Below, one piece after another: positions 33,191 through 41,123 of a stretch of DNA of 64,000 nucleotides; within the stretch, counting starts at the first letter, position 1, and each line of letters begins with the position of its first letter. The translations under genes were made by a program, and so were the position numbers. Under the pieces are notes generated by a model. The model was given only the letters and a program-made list of their open reading frames with translations. It ran no database searches and had not been told where the DNA came from. The stretch comes from Hyphomicrobiaceae bacterium (GTDB lineage Bacteria > Pseudomonadota > Alphaproteobacteria > Rhizobiales > Hyphomicrobiaceae). The stretch is taken from the NCBI GenBank assembly GCA_041397645.1, contig JAWKWE010000004.1, positions 558,001 through 622,000 of the forward strand, given 5' to 3'.

Positions 33191-34351
33191 ATGGCGGGAC
33201 CATCTTACACTGCGATCGAATTGCTTGCCCGCCTCGTGGCCTTCGATACGACGAGTCACAAGAGCAACCTCGAAATTATCGCCTTCATTGAGGACTATCT
33301 GCTTCAGCATGGCGTGCGCAGTCATCGCATCGTCGGCGACGAGAAGCACAAGGCCTGCCTGTTTGCCACGATAGGACCGGATCATGTCGCAGGCGTCGCG
33401 CTGTCGGGACATACCGACGTCGTGCCGGTAGACGGCCAAACCTGGACCAGCGACCCGTTCGTCTTGCGTCAGGAAGATCACAAGATCTATGGCCGTGGCG
33501 CGTGCGACATGAAGGGGTACCTCGCATGCATGCTCGCCTCGGTGCCCGACTTCAAAGCGCGCAGGCTCAAGGTGCCAATCCATCTCGCGTTTTCCTACGA
33601 CGAGGAGGTCGGATGTCTGGGCGTGCGTCCGATGATCGCCGAATTCGGCAAGACGCTGCAGACACCGCGACTGGTCATCGTGGGCGAACCGACCAATATG
33701 TTGGTCGTTGATGCCCACAAAGGCCCTGTGCGCTGGCAAGTCGAAGTCACCGGCAGAGCAGCGCATTCGAGCATGGCGCATCTCGGCGTCAACGCGATCA
33801 CCTATGCCGCCCGCATGATCTCGGAGCTTGAGCGCATGGAGGCGGAACTCAAGATCACCTCGCGCAACGAGCGGTTCGATCCGCCCTATGCGACGTTGCA
33901 GGTCACCAAGCTCGAAGGTGGCACTGCGAGCAACATCATTCCAATCTTCTGCCGCTTCGGCTTTGAAGTTCGGGCTCTGGCTGGAGTCGACGTCGATGCT
34001 ATCGAGCGACGGTTGCGCACGTTCGTCGGAACGCAATGCTTGCCTGAGATGAAGGCTGTCGCGCCGGAAGCGGACATCACCATCACGCGCGTCAATACGG
34101 TGCCGCCTTACGCTGCCAGCGAAGGCTCTGAGGCGACGTCGCTTGCGCTACAACTGACCGGCCAGAATACCACCCACGCTGTCTCGTACGCCACCGAAGC
34201 AGGTCTGTTCCAGGACGGCGGCGCGCCATCGATTGTGTGCGGGCCCGGCGACATCGCGCAGGCGCATACGGCTGACGAATGGATCCTGGAAAGCGAAATA
34301 GAGAAGTGTATGGCTTTCATGTCGCGTCTAGCCGACTGGGCGGAGCGCTGA
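33191..34351 (+). CDS. argE: Acetylornithine deacetylase
   Basis: A 386-residue M20-family zinc amidase that hydrolyses N-acetylornithine to ornithine. SGHTDVVPVD, YGRGACDMKG, DEEVGCLG and the GEPTN motif carry the metal ligands and catalytic Glu. The cysteine-rich substitutions and the C-terminal GPGDIAQAHTADEW place it in the ArgE branch. GAGG before the ATG supports the start. With argD, argF and argH in this window it completes most of the arginine pathway after N-acetylornithine formation. The next gene, arsC, converges with only 4 bases between stops. Confidence 0.93.
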   Translation: MAGPSYTAIELLARLVAFDTTSHKSNLEIIAFIEDYLLQHGVRSHRIVGDEKHKACLFATIGPDHVAGVALSGHTDVVPVDGQTWTSDPFVLRQEDHKIYGRGACDMKGYLACMLASVPDFKARRLKVPIHLAFSYDEEVGCLGVRPMIAEFGKTLQTPRLVIVGEPTNMLVVDAHKGPVRWQVEVTGRAAHSSMAHLGVNAITYAARMISELERMEAELKITSRNERFDPPYATLQVTKLEGGTASNIIPIFCRFGFEVRALAGVDVDAIERRLRTFVGTQCLPEMKAVAPEADITITRVNTVPPYAASEGSEATSLALQLTGQNTTHAVSYATEAGLFQDGGAPSIVCGPGDIAQAHTADEWILESEIEKCMAFMSRLADWAER

Positions 34352-34355
34352 GGTT

Positions 34356-34850
34356 TCAGGCGTTCGTTCCGTGTTCGCCAATGCGCTCCAATGCTTCTTG
34401 CAGCGCATCTCGATCCATCTTCTCGACGGGAAGCGCGACCATCTCTCGAATGCACTCTTCAAGTCGCGCGTAAGCCCTTCGGAAAGCGTCGCGCTCGGCG
34501 GGGAGACCGCCTGCCACTCCTGCGGGATCTGCAATGCCCCAATGCACGCTGACCGGAGCGCCCTCCCACACAGGGCAAGTCTCGGCTGCCGCCGCATCGC
34601 AAACCGTAATGACGATATGCATGCGCGGGGCGCCCGGTTCTGCGAAAACCTGCCAAGACTTGGAGCGCAACGCGCCGGTAGGATGGCCTTTGGCCTTCAG
34701 CAGCTCCAGGGCCAACCGATTTGGCGTGCCCCTGGGATGGCTTCCCGCAGAGAAGGCGCGAAACCTGCCCTTGCCCAACTTGTTCAAAATTGCTTCGGCC
34801 AGAATCGATCGCGCCGAGTTGGCGGTGCACAAAACGAGGACGTTAATCAT
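34356..34850 (-). CDS. arsC: Arsenate reductase, low-molecular-weight phosphatase type
   Basis: A 164-residue cytoplasmic enzyme of the thioredoxin-coupled type that reduces arsenate to arsenite. The P-loop CTANSAR (C-X5-R) is at residues 8-14, and VCDAAAAETCPVW supplies the second and third redox cysteine region, as in Staphylococcus-type ArsC. The start at 34850 (MINVLVLCTANSARS) follows GGAA. No arsR, arsB or acr3 lies nearby, so it is an orphan gene here. A role as an ordinary low-molecular-weight tyrosine phosphatase is less likely because of the VCD...C pair. Confidence 0.85.
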   Translation of the reverse strand: MINVLVLCTANSARSILAEAILNKLGKGRFRAFSAGSHPRGTPNRLALELLKAKGHPTGALRSKSWQVFAEPGAPRMHIVITVCDAAAAETCPVWEGAPVSVHWGIADPAGVAGGLPAERDAFRRAYARLEECIREMVALPVEKMDRDALQEALERIGEHGTNA

Positions 34851-35087
34851 GCCATTCCGCTTGAAGCTGACGTAACCTGACAACCCAATACCAAACACCT
34901 ACAAAAGGACGGATATGGTCTGCGCAAGACCTCCACAAGATGTGACACTGTTGCGACACAGTTGCAGGTGTTTACAATCTCCCCAACTGGGTTAGCCCTT
35001 TGCCACGACCGCGCGGCAATTTCCGGCTAGAGGGACAAGAATCGACACACTAATGCGGCCAATCCAGGCCTGCAGGGAATTTCGCTC

Positions 35088-35639
35088 ATGGTTTTGCTCG
35101 ACAAACGTATGATCGCGCTTGCTGCGGCAGTCGCTTTGCCGATGGCAGCAGGCGGATGTTCAGGCGCCAAGCTGCCGAGCGTCGGATCGATCAATCCATT
35201 CAGCTCCAGCAAATCGATTTCAGATACCGATCGCGTATTCCTGATGGCGGCTGGAAGCTGGGACCGCAATCGTGACAACCAAGTCACCTGCGACGAGTGG
35301 AAAGCCTATGCCAACGAACTGTTCGACCGCGCGGACGCCAACGGCGATGGCGAAGTGGATACGACTGAATGGGCCAGCATCGTTGCCGTTGACCGCATGT
35401 TCGTAACCGCCAATCTCGACTATTTCGACACCAACCACGACAACAAGGTCTCGCGCGCCGAATTCGTCGATCGTCCCAATCCGGCCTTCACTCTGCTCGA
35501 CACCGCCAACACATGCGTGTTGACCGGCGATCAAGTCGCAGGCGCGCGCTCCCAGACCGAATACGACGTTTCTGGCAAGCCGAAGGAATCACAAGACCCG
35601 ACGGCCACGAAAAATCCAGACGTGCTTAATCGCGACTAA
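35088..35639 (+). CDS. EF-hand lipoprotein
   Basis: A 183-residue secreted lipoprotein. The signal peptide ends in the lipobox AGGC, so the mature protein should be lipid-anchored. It carries three calcium-binding loops of EF-hand type: DRNRDNQVTCDEW, DANGDGEVDTTEW and DTNHDNKVSRAEF, each with Asp at positions 1, 3, 5 and an acidic residue at 12. Such proteins are probably calcium-buffering or calcium-sensing envelope proteins; no partner can be read from the context. The tail is polar and low in structure. An ATG seven codons downstream is an alternative start. Confidence 0.85.
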   Translation: MVLLDKRMIALAAAVALPMAAGGCSGAKLPSVGSINPFSSSKSISDTDRVFLMAAGSWDRNRDNQVTCDEWKAYANELFDRADANGDGEVDTTEWASIVAVDRMFVTANLDYFDTNHDNKVSRAEFVDRPNPAFTLLDTANTCVLTGDQVAGARSQTEYDVSGKPKESQDPTATKNPDVLNRD

Positions 35640-35687
35640 GCGCGAGTTCGCTTAGTAAACATTGGTGTCTGTCCTGCCTATTCGCGG

Positions 35688-36620
35688 CTACGCGCCCAGA
35701 CACCACGCGAGAATGGCCTTCTGCGCATGAAGGCGATTCTCCGCCTCGTCCCAAACGACGGACTGCGGACCTTCAAGCACGCTTTCGCTCACCTCCAGGC
35801 CACGATAGGCCGGAAGGCAATGCATGAAGATGGCGCCCTTGGCTGCCTTGCCCATCAGTTTGGCGTCGACTGCGAACGGCGCCAGCGTCTTCTTGCGCTT
35901 GGCGGCATCCGACTGGCCCATGGAGACCCAAGTATCAGTGACAACGCAATCGGCGCCTTTGACCGCCTTCTCCGGATCGTTCGACAACGAGATGTCAGCC
36001 TTCTGCGCTTTCGCCCACTCAAGGGCCTCGTCCTCGGGCTTCAACTGATCGGGGCAGGCCAGACGCAGCGAGAAGCCGAACCGGGCAGCAGCATGCATCC
36101 ACGAGACGGCCACGTTGTTGCCGTCGCCGATCCAGGCCACGGTGCGGCCCTTGATGGATCCCAGGTGCTCCTCGAAGGTCATGACGTCGGCCATCACCTG
36201 ACAGGGGTGACTCTTGTCCGTCAGGCCGTTGACAACCGGAATGGTCGCGTAGCGAGCAAGCTCCAGCAACGTATCGTGCGTGTTCGCGCGGATCATGATG
36301 CCGTCCGCATAGCGCGACAGCACGCGGGCCGTATCGGCCACGCTCTCCCCGCGACCAAGCTGCAGATCAGTATGATTGAGCGACAGCGCACCGCCTCCAA
36401 GCTGACGCATGGCGATATCGAAAGATACCCGCGTGCGCGTCGACGGCTTCTCGAAGATCATCACCAAAACGAGGTTCTCGATCCCCTTGGGGCGCAGCGC
36501 GGCGGGAACACGTTTGCCCGCTTTCTTCATCGCATGCGCGTTGTCCACGATGCGGCGCAGGGTCTTGCTGTCGAGTGCTGAAATATCGAGAAAATGACGT
36601 GGGCTTTTTTGAACGGCCAT
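35688..36620 (-). CDS. argF: Ornithine carbamoyltransferase
   Basis: A 310-residue cytoplasmic trimeric enzyme that joins carbamoyl phosphate to ornithine to make citrulline. The carbamoyl-phosphate loop STRTR, the HPCQ motif and HCLPAYRG with the ornithine-binding Cys are all in place (most homologues have HCLPAHRG). Length is normal. It lies 37 bases after argD on the same strand, the usual argD-argF operon of alphaproteobacteria, so it should share whatever control acts on the argD leader. Confidence 0.95.
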   Translation of the reverse strand: MAVQKSPRHFLDISALDSKTLRRIVDNAHAMKKAGKRVPAALRPKGIENLVLVMIFEKPSTRTRVSFDIAMRQLGGGALSLNHTDLQLGRGESVADTARVLSRYADGIMIRANTHDTLLELARYATIPVVNGLTDKSHPCQVMADVMTFEEHLGSIKGRTVAWIGDGNNVAVSWMHAAARFGFSLRLACPDQLKPEDEALEWAKAQKADISLSNDPEKAVKGADCVVTDTWVSMGQSDAAKRKKTLAPFAVDAKLMGKAAKGAIFMHCLPAYRGLEVSESVLEGPQSVVWDEAENRLHAQKAILAWCLGA

Positions 36621-36657
36621 GGCTTTCTTACGCCCGTTTTGCGGGCGGTTCCGACAC

Positions 36658-37905
36658 TTAAGAGTTTCGTTGGGTTTCTAGCTGGCTAAAGGCGCGCGAC
36701 AGGCGCTCGACACCTTCAGTCAAATCCTCGTGCGTGACATTGAGCGGCGGCAGCACGCGCACCGTATTGTCACCCGCTCCCACGAGAAGCAGCTTTTGCG
36801 CATTGGCAGCCTTGACGACTTCCGCAGGTGTCACGCTGGCATTAAGTCTCAGGCCGGTCAGCAGACCGCTGCCACGCACCTCCTCGATCAGTGCCGGAAA
36901 CTGATCGCGGATGGCCGCAAGCTTCTGCTTGAGCCGCAGAGCCGTCTCCTGCACGTTGGAGAGGAAATCAGGTTCCGCAACGATGTCGATCACCGTGCCT
37001 GCCACCGCCATCGCCAGCGGATTGCCGCCGAATGTCGATCCGTGGGTGCCGGGCGTCATGCCTTTGGCGGCTTCTGCCATTGCGAGAACCGCGCCGACCG
37101 GGAAGCCGCCGCCGAGCCCCTTGGCAACCGCCATAACATCGGGCGTCACGCCCGCCCATTCGTGCGCAAACAGCTTGCCGGTACGCCCGACGCCCGTCTG
37201 AACTTCGTCGAGAACAAGCAGCAGGCCGTTATCGTCGCAAATCTCTCTCAGCGCCTTGAGATCTTGCTCGCTCATGGAGCGCACGCCACCTTCGCCCTGG
37301 ATCGGCTCGACTAATACCGCAGCGGTTTCGGGACCAATCGCGGCTTTCACGGCCTCCAGATCGCCGAAAGGCACTTGATCGAAGCCGTCCGCCTTGTGGC
37401 CAAAGCCTTCAAGATACTTCTCGTTGCCACCGGCTGCGAGCGTTGCCAGCGTGCGGCCATGAAAGGCGCCCTGGAACGTAATGATGCGCCAGCGCTCCGG
37501 ATTGCCGGACACGTAATGATAGCGTCGCGCGACCTTGATGGCGCCTTCGCACGCCTCCGCGCCGGAATTGCAGAAGAAGACCTGCTCGGCGAACGTGAGA
37601 CGTGTCAGCTTGTCGGCAAGCGCCTCTTGCCCCTCAACACGATAAAGATTGGATGTGTGCCAGAGCTTGGCAGCCTGTGCAGTCAGCGCCTCAACCAAGC
37701 GAGGGTGAGCATGTCCCAAAGCGTTGACGGCGACGCCAGAGCCGAAATCCAGGTATTGATCGCCCTCGGCGGTAAAAAGCCAAGGGCCTTCTCCGCGCGT
37801 GAAAACCACGTCTTGACGAGCATAAGTGCCCATCACGGCGTTGTTCGACCTGCCGTCTTTCGAGACTGTGGCCGCGCTCTGGCGCGTCGCCTCGGACCCA
37901 GACAT
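36658..37905 (-). CDS. argD: Acetylornithine aminotransferase
   Basis: A 415-residue class III PLP aminotransferase that makes N-acetylornithine from the semialdehyde (and may also act on succinyl-diaminopimelate semialdehyde in lysine synthesis, as known in E. coli). FCNSGAEACEGAIK, the LVLDEVQTGVGRTG Schiff-base region with Asp, and the PLP lysine in AVAKGLGGGFP are present. The start at 37905 (MSGSEATRQS) has GGAAGAGAAG upstream. An ATG 19 codons earlier would put a terminator-like hairpin inside the coding sequence. Another candidate start is at Met25 of this form. Confidence 0.94.
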   Translation of the reverse strand: MSGSEATRQSAATVSKDGRSNNAVMGTYARQDVVFTRGEGPWLFTAEGDQYLDFGSGVAVNALGHAHPRLVEALTAQAAKLWHTSNLYRVEGQEALADKLTRLTFAEQVFFCNSGAEACEGAIKVARRYHYVSGNPERWRIITFQGAFHGRTLATLAAGGNEKYLEGFGHKADGFDQVPFGDLEAVKAAIGPETAAVLVEPIQGEGGVRSMSEQDLKALREICDDNGLLLVLDEVQTGVGRTGKLFAHEWAGVTPDVMAVAKGLGGGFPVGAVLAMAEAAKGMTPGTHGSTFGGNPLAMAVAGTVIDIVAEPDFLSNVQETALRLKQKLAAIRDQFPALIEEVRGSGLLTGLRLNASVTPAEVVKAANAQKLLLVGAGDNTVRVLPPLNVTHEDLTEGVERLSRAFSQLETQRNS

Positions 37906-37932
37906 AACCGCTTCTCTTCCCACCTGCTCAAA

Positions 37933-37975
37933 ATCAAAAAGCCGCCAATCCTGGCGGCCCATGCGGCATTTTGAT
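37933..37975 (-). promoter_or_regulatory. Terminator-like nested hairpin in the argD leader
   Basis: On the minus strand GCCGCCAGGATTGGCGGC (37958-37941) is followed by TTTTTGATTTT, the form of an intrinsic terminator, 30-50 bases before the argD ATG at 37905. The same sequence contains a longer inverted repeat: 37975-37963 and 37945-37933 pair over 12 of 13 positions, using one arm of the terminator. The two structures exclude each other, as expected of an attenuator. No gene lies upstream on this strand that would need a terminator. Confidence 0.65.
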
Positions 37976-38493
37976 ACGAAAGCAGCGCCGTCGTGTCAAT
38001 GAAATGCGCGAGATCGGCTCCACTGCCTCAGCGCAAGTGAAGCCATGACGCAATCTTGGTTTCCCCGTTGAAAACTTGGCGGCCCCCTCGGAACGCGCCG
38101 GGTTTATTGGGCGGCGGCGAATCGATTATGTGGCGCATCCGCAACTGGCGCATGTCAATGCCCGTGTTGAGCAGCACGCTCGGCTTGTAGGCCTAATTCA
38201 TGATGTTGTAAGTTCTCCTCGTTGGGCCACGAGATGTGGCGGCCAGTTGGCTGCTCTCTTCAGCGTAAATAGGTTGGCCCACCATGCCCCGGCGACCTTG
38301 TCAGGTTGCCAGCGTACCTCAAGGGCATGTTGTAGCTGCGTCTCCATCGAGTTTTTGCGTTCACCACCACGGCCGGGTTCGTGCCCTCGACCGCGCAGTC
38401 GTTATGCGCATCAGCGGGTTCGTTCGTGGCCGATCAAGCGGGCACCGGGGGGTGTTTTCCGCACGCGCGGCTCGATAAGGAGCGAACACGATT
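37976..38493. other. Divergent intergenic region before gcrA, no gene found
   Basis: About 520 bases between the argD leader and gcrA. Frames through it lack codon bias or recognisable similarity. One GANTC (CcrM) site lies at 38119-38123, within chance expectation for this length. The gcrA promoter should be here, and possibly an uncharacterised RNA. Confidence 0.4.
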
Positions 38494-39045
38494 ATGTCTT
38501 GGACGGATGAACGCGTGGAGCTGTTGAAGAAGCTCTGGGGCGAAGGTTTGAGCGCAAGCCAGATTGCTGGGCGACTGGGATCGGTTACCCGCAACGCCGT
38601 GATCGGAAAGGTCCATCGCCTGGGTCTGTCAGGGCGCGCCACGACATCACGCATGAAAACAGTCCGACCGCGCTCGCGCATGGCAAACGCCAAGCGCGCC
38701 GCCACGAAGCCGCGCTTTGCCCAGATCGGCAATCCCGCCGTCCGCGCACTTTACCCGGCCGATGCCGAGCCGGCGCTGCCGGTCGTCGAGGAGCTCGTCA
38801 TCCCGATGGCGGAGCGCAAGACAATTCAGACACTGACCGAGTGCAGCTGCCGCTGGCCGATCGGCGATCCGCAAACGCAGGAGTTCCACTTCTGCGGCAA
38901 GAACAAAGTCGCCGGCCTGCCATACTGCGAATTTCATGCGCGCCGCGCGTTCCAGCCGGCCGTTCCTCGCCGCCGCGAGCGTGGCGATGTGGAAGCACCC
39001 GCACAGATCACCACGGCAACGGTTCCAGCCAAGGAAACGGCCTGA
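38494..39045 (+). CDS. gcrA: GcrA cell-cycle regulator
   Basis: A 183-residue alphaproteobacterial regulator that, in Caulobacter, works with sigma-70 and reads CcrM methylation to control cell-cycle genes. The N-terminal helix-turn-helix, MSWTDERVELLKKLW to NAVIGKVHRLGLSGR, is diagnostic; a basic linker follows, then the conserved C-terminal module CSCRWPIGDP, FHFCGKN and YCEFHARRAF with its cysteines and histidine, which binds RNA polymerase sigma-70. The start follows AAGGAG about 10 bases upstream. A strong terminator follows at 39.1 kb. Confidence 0.95.
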   Translation: MSWTDERVELLKKLWGEGLSASQIAGRLGSVTRNAVIGKVHRLGLSGRATTSRMKTVRPRSRMANAKRAATKPRFAQIGNPAVRALYPADAEPALPVVEELVIPMAERKTIQTLTECSCRWPIGDPQTQEFHFCGKNKVAGLPYCEFHARRAFQPAVPRRRERGDVEAPAQITTATVPAKETA

Positions 39046-39098
39046 ACACCGTTTGAGGGCGACAGACGTGCCACGCATGTCTGTTCGACGGGGGAGAG

Positions 39099-39134
39099 AG
39101 CCGGTGGCTGGGGGGCCGCCGGCTTTCTTATTTT
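39099..39134 (+). terminator. Intrinsic terminator after gcrA
   Basis: AGCCGGTGGC (39099-39108) pairs with GCCGCCGGCT (39115-39124) with one G-T wobble, loop TGGGGG, followed by TTTCTTATTTT. It lies about 55 bases after the gcrA stop and isolates gcrA from ppk2. Confidence 0.85.
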
Positions 39135-39266
39135 GAGCTGACCCCAAGTCTCGCTCGACTTGACCATCGGCAGAGCTGCGGCGGGCCCGGAAACCATGGC
39201 GCCGCCAGGTCATGCGATGCTAGCCTGGACCGACATAACCAATAATCGTTGGGCCAGGAGACTGGA

Positions 39267-40232
39267 ATGGGAAAGAACGGCAAGGACAAGTCCAAGGACA
39301 AAGACAACGGCAAGGACGAAAAGTCCGCTTCATCCGGCGCTATGCCGGCAGTTCTCGACCAGCCAGTCAAAAATGCCGTCATTGCCTATCCTGGCCTGCC
39401 AAACGGTTTTGATCTCAACGATCCAGAATTCCCGAAGCTGCTCGATGACGCCGCGTTGGGATCGGGGGGCTATCCCTACGACAAGCGGATGAAGAGGGAG
39501 GAATTCGAGCAGAAACTCGAACTGCTACAGATCGAACTCGTCAAACTGCAAGCGCACAACCTGAAGACCGGCGGCCACATCCTCAGCCTGTATGAGGGCC
39601 GAGACGGAGCGGGCAAAGGAAGCTGCATCGGCGCGTTCGTCGAGCACCTCAATCCACGCAACACACGCGCCGTTGCTTTGACCAAGCCGACAGAGACGGA
39701 GCGCGGCCAGCTCTACTTCCAACGCTACGCGGTGCATCTGCCAACGGCAGGTGAAATGGTCCTGTTCGACCGCTCCTGGTACAATCGGGCAGGCGTCGAG
39801 CGGGTCATGGGTTTCGCCACCCCCGATCAAATCGCGGCATTTCTGCGTGAAGCGCCCGAATTCGAAGGGCTTCTGGTTCGTAACGGGATCAAGCTGTTCA
39901 AGTTCTTTCTGGCAGTAGGGCGCGAGATGCAGTTCAAGCGCTTCCACGAGCGCCGCCATAATCCCTTGAAGCGCTGGAAGCTGTCCGACATCGACCTTGC
40001 CGCGCTCACGCGGTACGATGATTACACTGCGGCGCAAGTCGATATGTTTCGCTTCACGCACACCGCCATCGCGCCATGGACAGTCGTGCGCGCCAACGAT
40101 CAGCGCCGCGCACGATTGGAGACGATCCGCGTCGTGCTTTCGGCTCTCGACTACGAGGGTAAGGATCCAAAGGCGGTTGGCGAGATCGATCCGAAGATTA
40201 TCGGAACCGGTCCTGAGTTCTTCTCCAGCTGA
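39267..40232 (+). CDS. ppk2: Polyphosphate kinase 2
   Basis: A 321-residue PPK2-family enzyme that transfers phosphate between polyphosphate and nucleoside diphosphates. The Walker A motif GRDGAGKGS begins near residue 111, FDRSWYNRAGVE and the lid-type RRHNPLKRWKLS are present. The first 20 residues are a charged Lys/Asp-rich head. ATG at 39267 follows AGGAG by 6 bases. It converges with the universal-stress-like gene. Preference for ADP or GDP cannot be told from the sequence. Confidence 0.93.
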   Translation: MGKNGKDKSKDKDNGKDEKSASSGAMPAVLDQPVKNAVIAYPGLPNGFDLNDPEFPKLLDDAALGSGGYPYDKRMKREEFEQKLELLQIELVKLQAHNLKTGGHILSLYEGRDGAGKGSCIGAFVEHLNPRNTRAVALTKPTETERGQLYFQRYAVHLPTAGEMVLFDRSWYNRAGVERVMGFATPDQIAAFLREAPEFEGLLVRNGIKLFKFFLAVGREMQFKRFHERRHNPLKRWKLSDIDLAALTRYDDYTAAQVDMFRFTHTAIAPWTVVRANDQRRARLETIRVVLSALDYEGKDPKAVGEIDPKIIGTGPEFFSS

Positions 40233-40265
40233 CCTAGTGGGTCCACAGACTACAAGGGCCCTGCC

Positions 40266-41123
40266 CTAACGGACAAGGAGAACCGGGGCTTGCGCGAGAG
40301 CGACTGTGCGAGCCAGGGCGCGCGCATTCGGAAGCAAGGTGCCACCGAGGCGTGCCACGATGAAGCTCGTTTTCAACCCGCGCAACGCTTCATCCAAGGC
40401 CCCTGCGACGCCCATGACAGGAGAGGCCGTTTCCACCACAAGCCCGCGATGGTTTGCAGTCGTCAGTCGAATATGCGCTTCCAGCTCTTCCATGTCCTTG
40501 CGGCGGTCGGCGGCAACAAGAACATGGACCCTGCCGCAAAGTCCCTTGAGGCGGCTCGCGGCTCGCAGCATTGCGGGCAGGCGCTCTGCATCCTCAACGA
40601 CGATGGCGATCGGGCCCGCATCGTGCGCGATCCGCTTGGGCGCAGCCACGACCCCGGTCGCGCCACTCACATTGGCGAAAATCGTGCTGGCTGCGTGTCC
40701 CGACGCTTCACAGGCCGGGCGCGACAGCACAACAACGTTCCACGGTCCTCGGCTCAAGCAAAGTCCGTCGAGCTGGTCGATTACCTCGCCTGTGACCGCG
40801 GTGTGATAAACCGGAACGCCTTGGCGGCGCGCGGCCCGTTCGATGGCGCGCAGCTGTCGCATCTGCAAAAGGACATATTCGGCGATCGAAGGTGCCTCGT
40901 TAGCAGCGGAGTTTGGACGCGCGGGGCACCAAGCCGCCACCGGCAACGAGCAGGCACGATCCAAGGCGTCGGTGTTGACGATGACGGTTTCGATCTCGGC
41001 ATTGAAGGCGGAGGCAAACCGGCTTGTGACCTGAGCCGGTATTGAAATGTCGCCGCTGCCCGGCTCGATCACGAACAGCACCCGGCCGCTGGCTTCGGAA
41101 GCTTCCGCAACGTGGGCCATCAT
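40266..41123 (-). CDS. Universal-stress-protein-like protein
   Basis: A 285-residue cytoplasmic protein that looks like two weakly conserved alpha/beta units of the universal-stress (UspA) type. The first begins VLFVIEPG with helix-rich regions after it; the second begins IAIVVEDAERLPAMLRAA and closes with a VLLVR strand. The nucleotide-binding GXXG-type loop of ATP-binding Usp proteins is not clear. Its ATG lies inside the last codons of the upstream Lon-like gene (ATGATGG overlap of 4 bases), so the two are translationally coupled. It shows no Lon-type serine-lysine protease motif. Confidence 0.6.
   Translation of the reverse strand: MMAHVAEASEASGRVLFVIEPGSGDISIPAQVTSRFASAFNAEIETVIVNTDALDRACSLPVAAWCPARPNSAANEAPSIAEYVLLQMRQLRAIERAARRQGVPVYHTAVTGEVIDQLDGLCLSRGPWNVVVLSRPACEASGHAASTIFANVSGATGVVAAPKRIAHDAGPIAIVVEDAERLPAMLRAASRLKGLCGRVHVLVAADRRKDMEELEAHIRLTTANHRGLVVETASPVMGVAGALDEALRGLKTSFIVARLGGTLLPNARALARTVALAQAPVLLVR

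Noticed and set aside
37906..37962. N-terminal extension of argD from an upstream ATG
   Set aside because: It would encode the terminator-like hairpin and has no homology support; the ATG at 37905 has a better ribosome-binding site.
38119..38123. GANTC (CcrM) site in the gcrA upstream region as evidence of methylation control
   Set aside because: A single site in about 500 bases is no more than chance expects.
38076..38493. Possible coding frame upstream of gcrA
   Set aside because: Unusual codon use, no ribosome-binding site and overlap with the gcrA promoter region.
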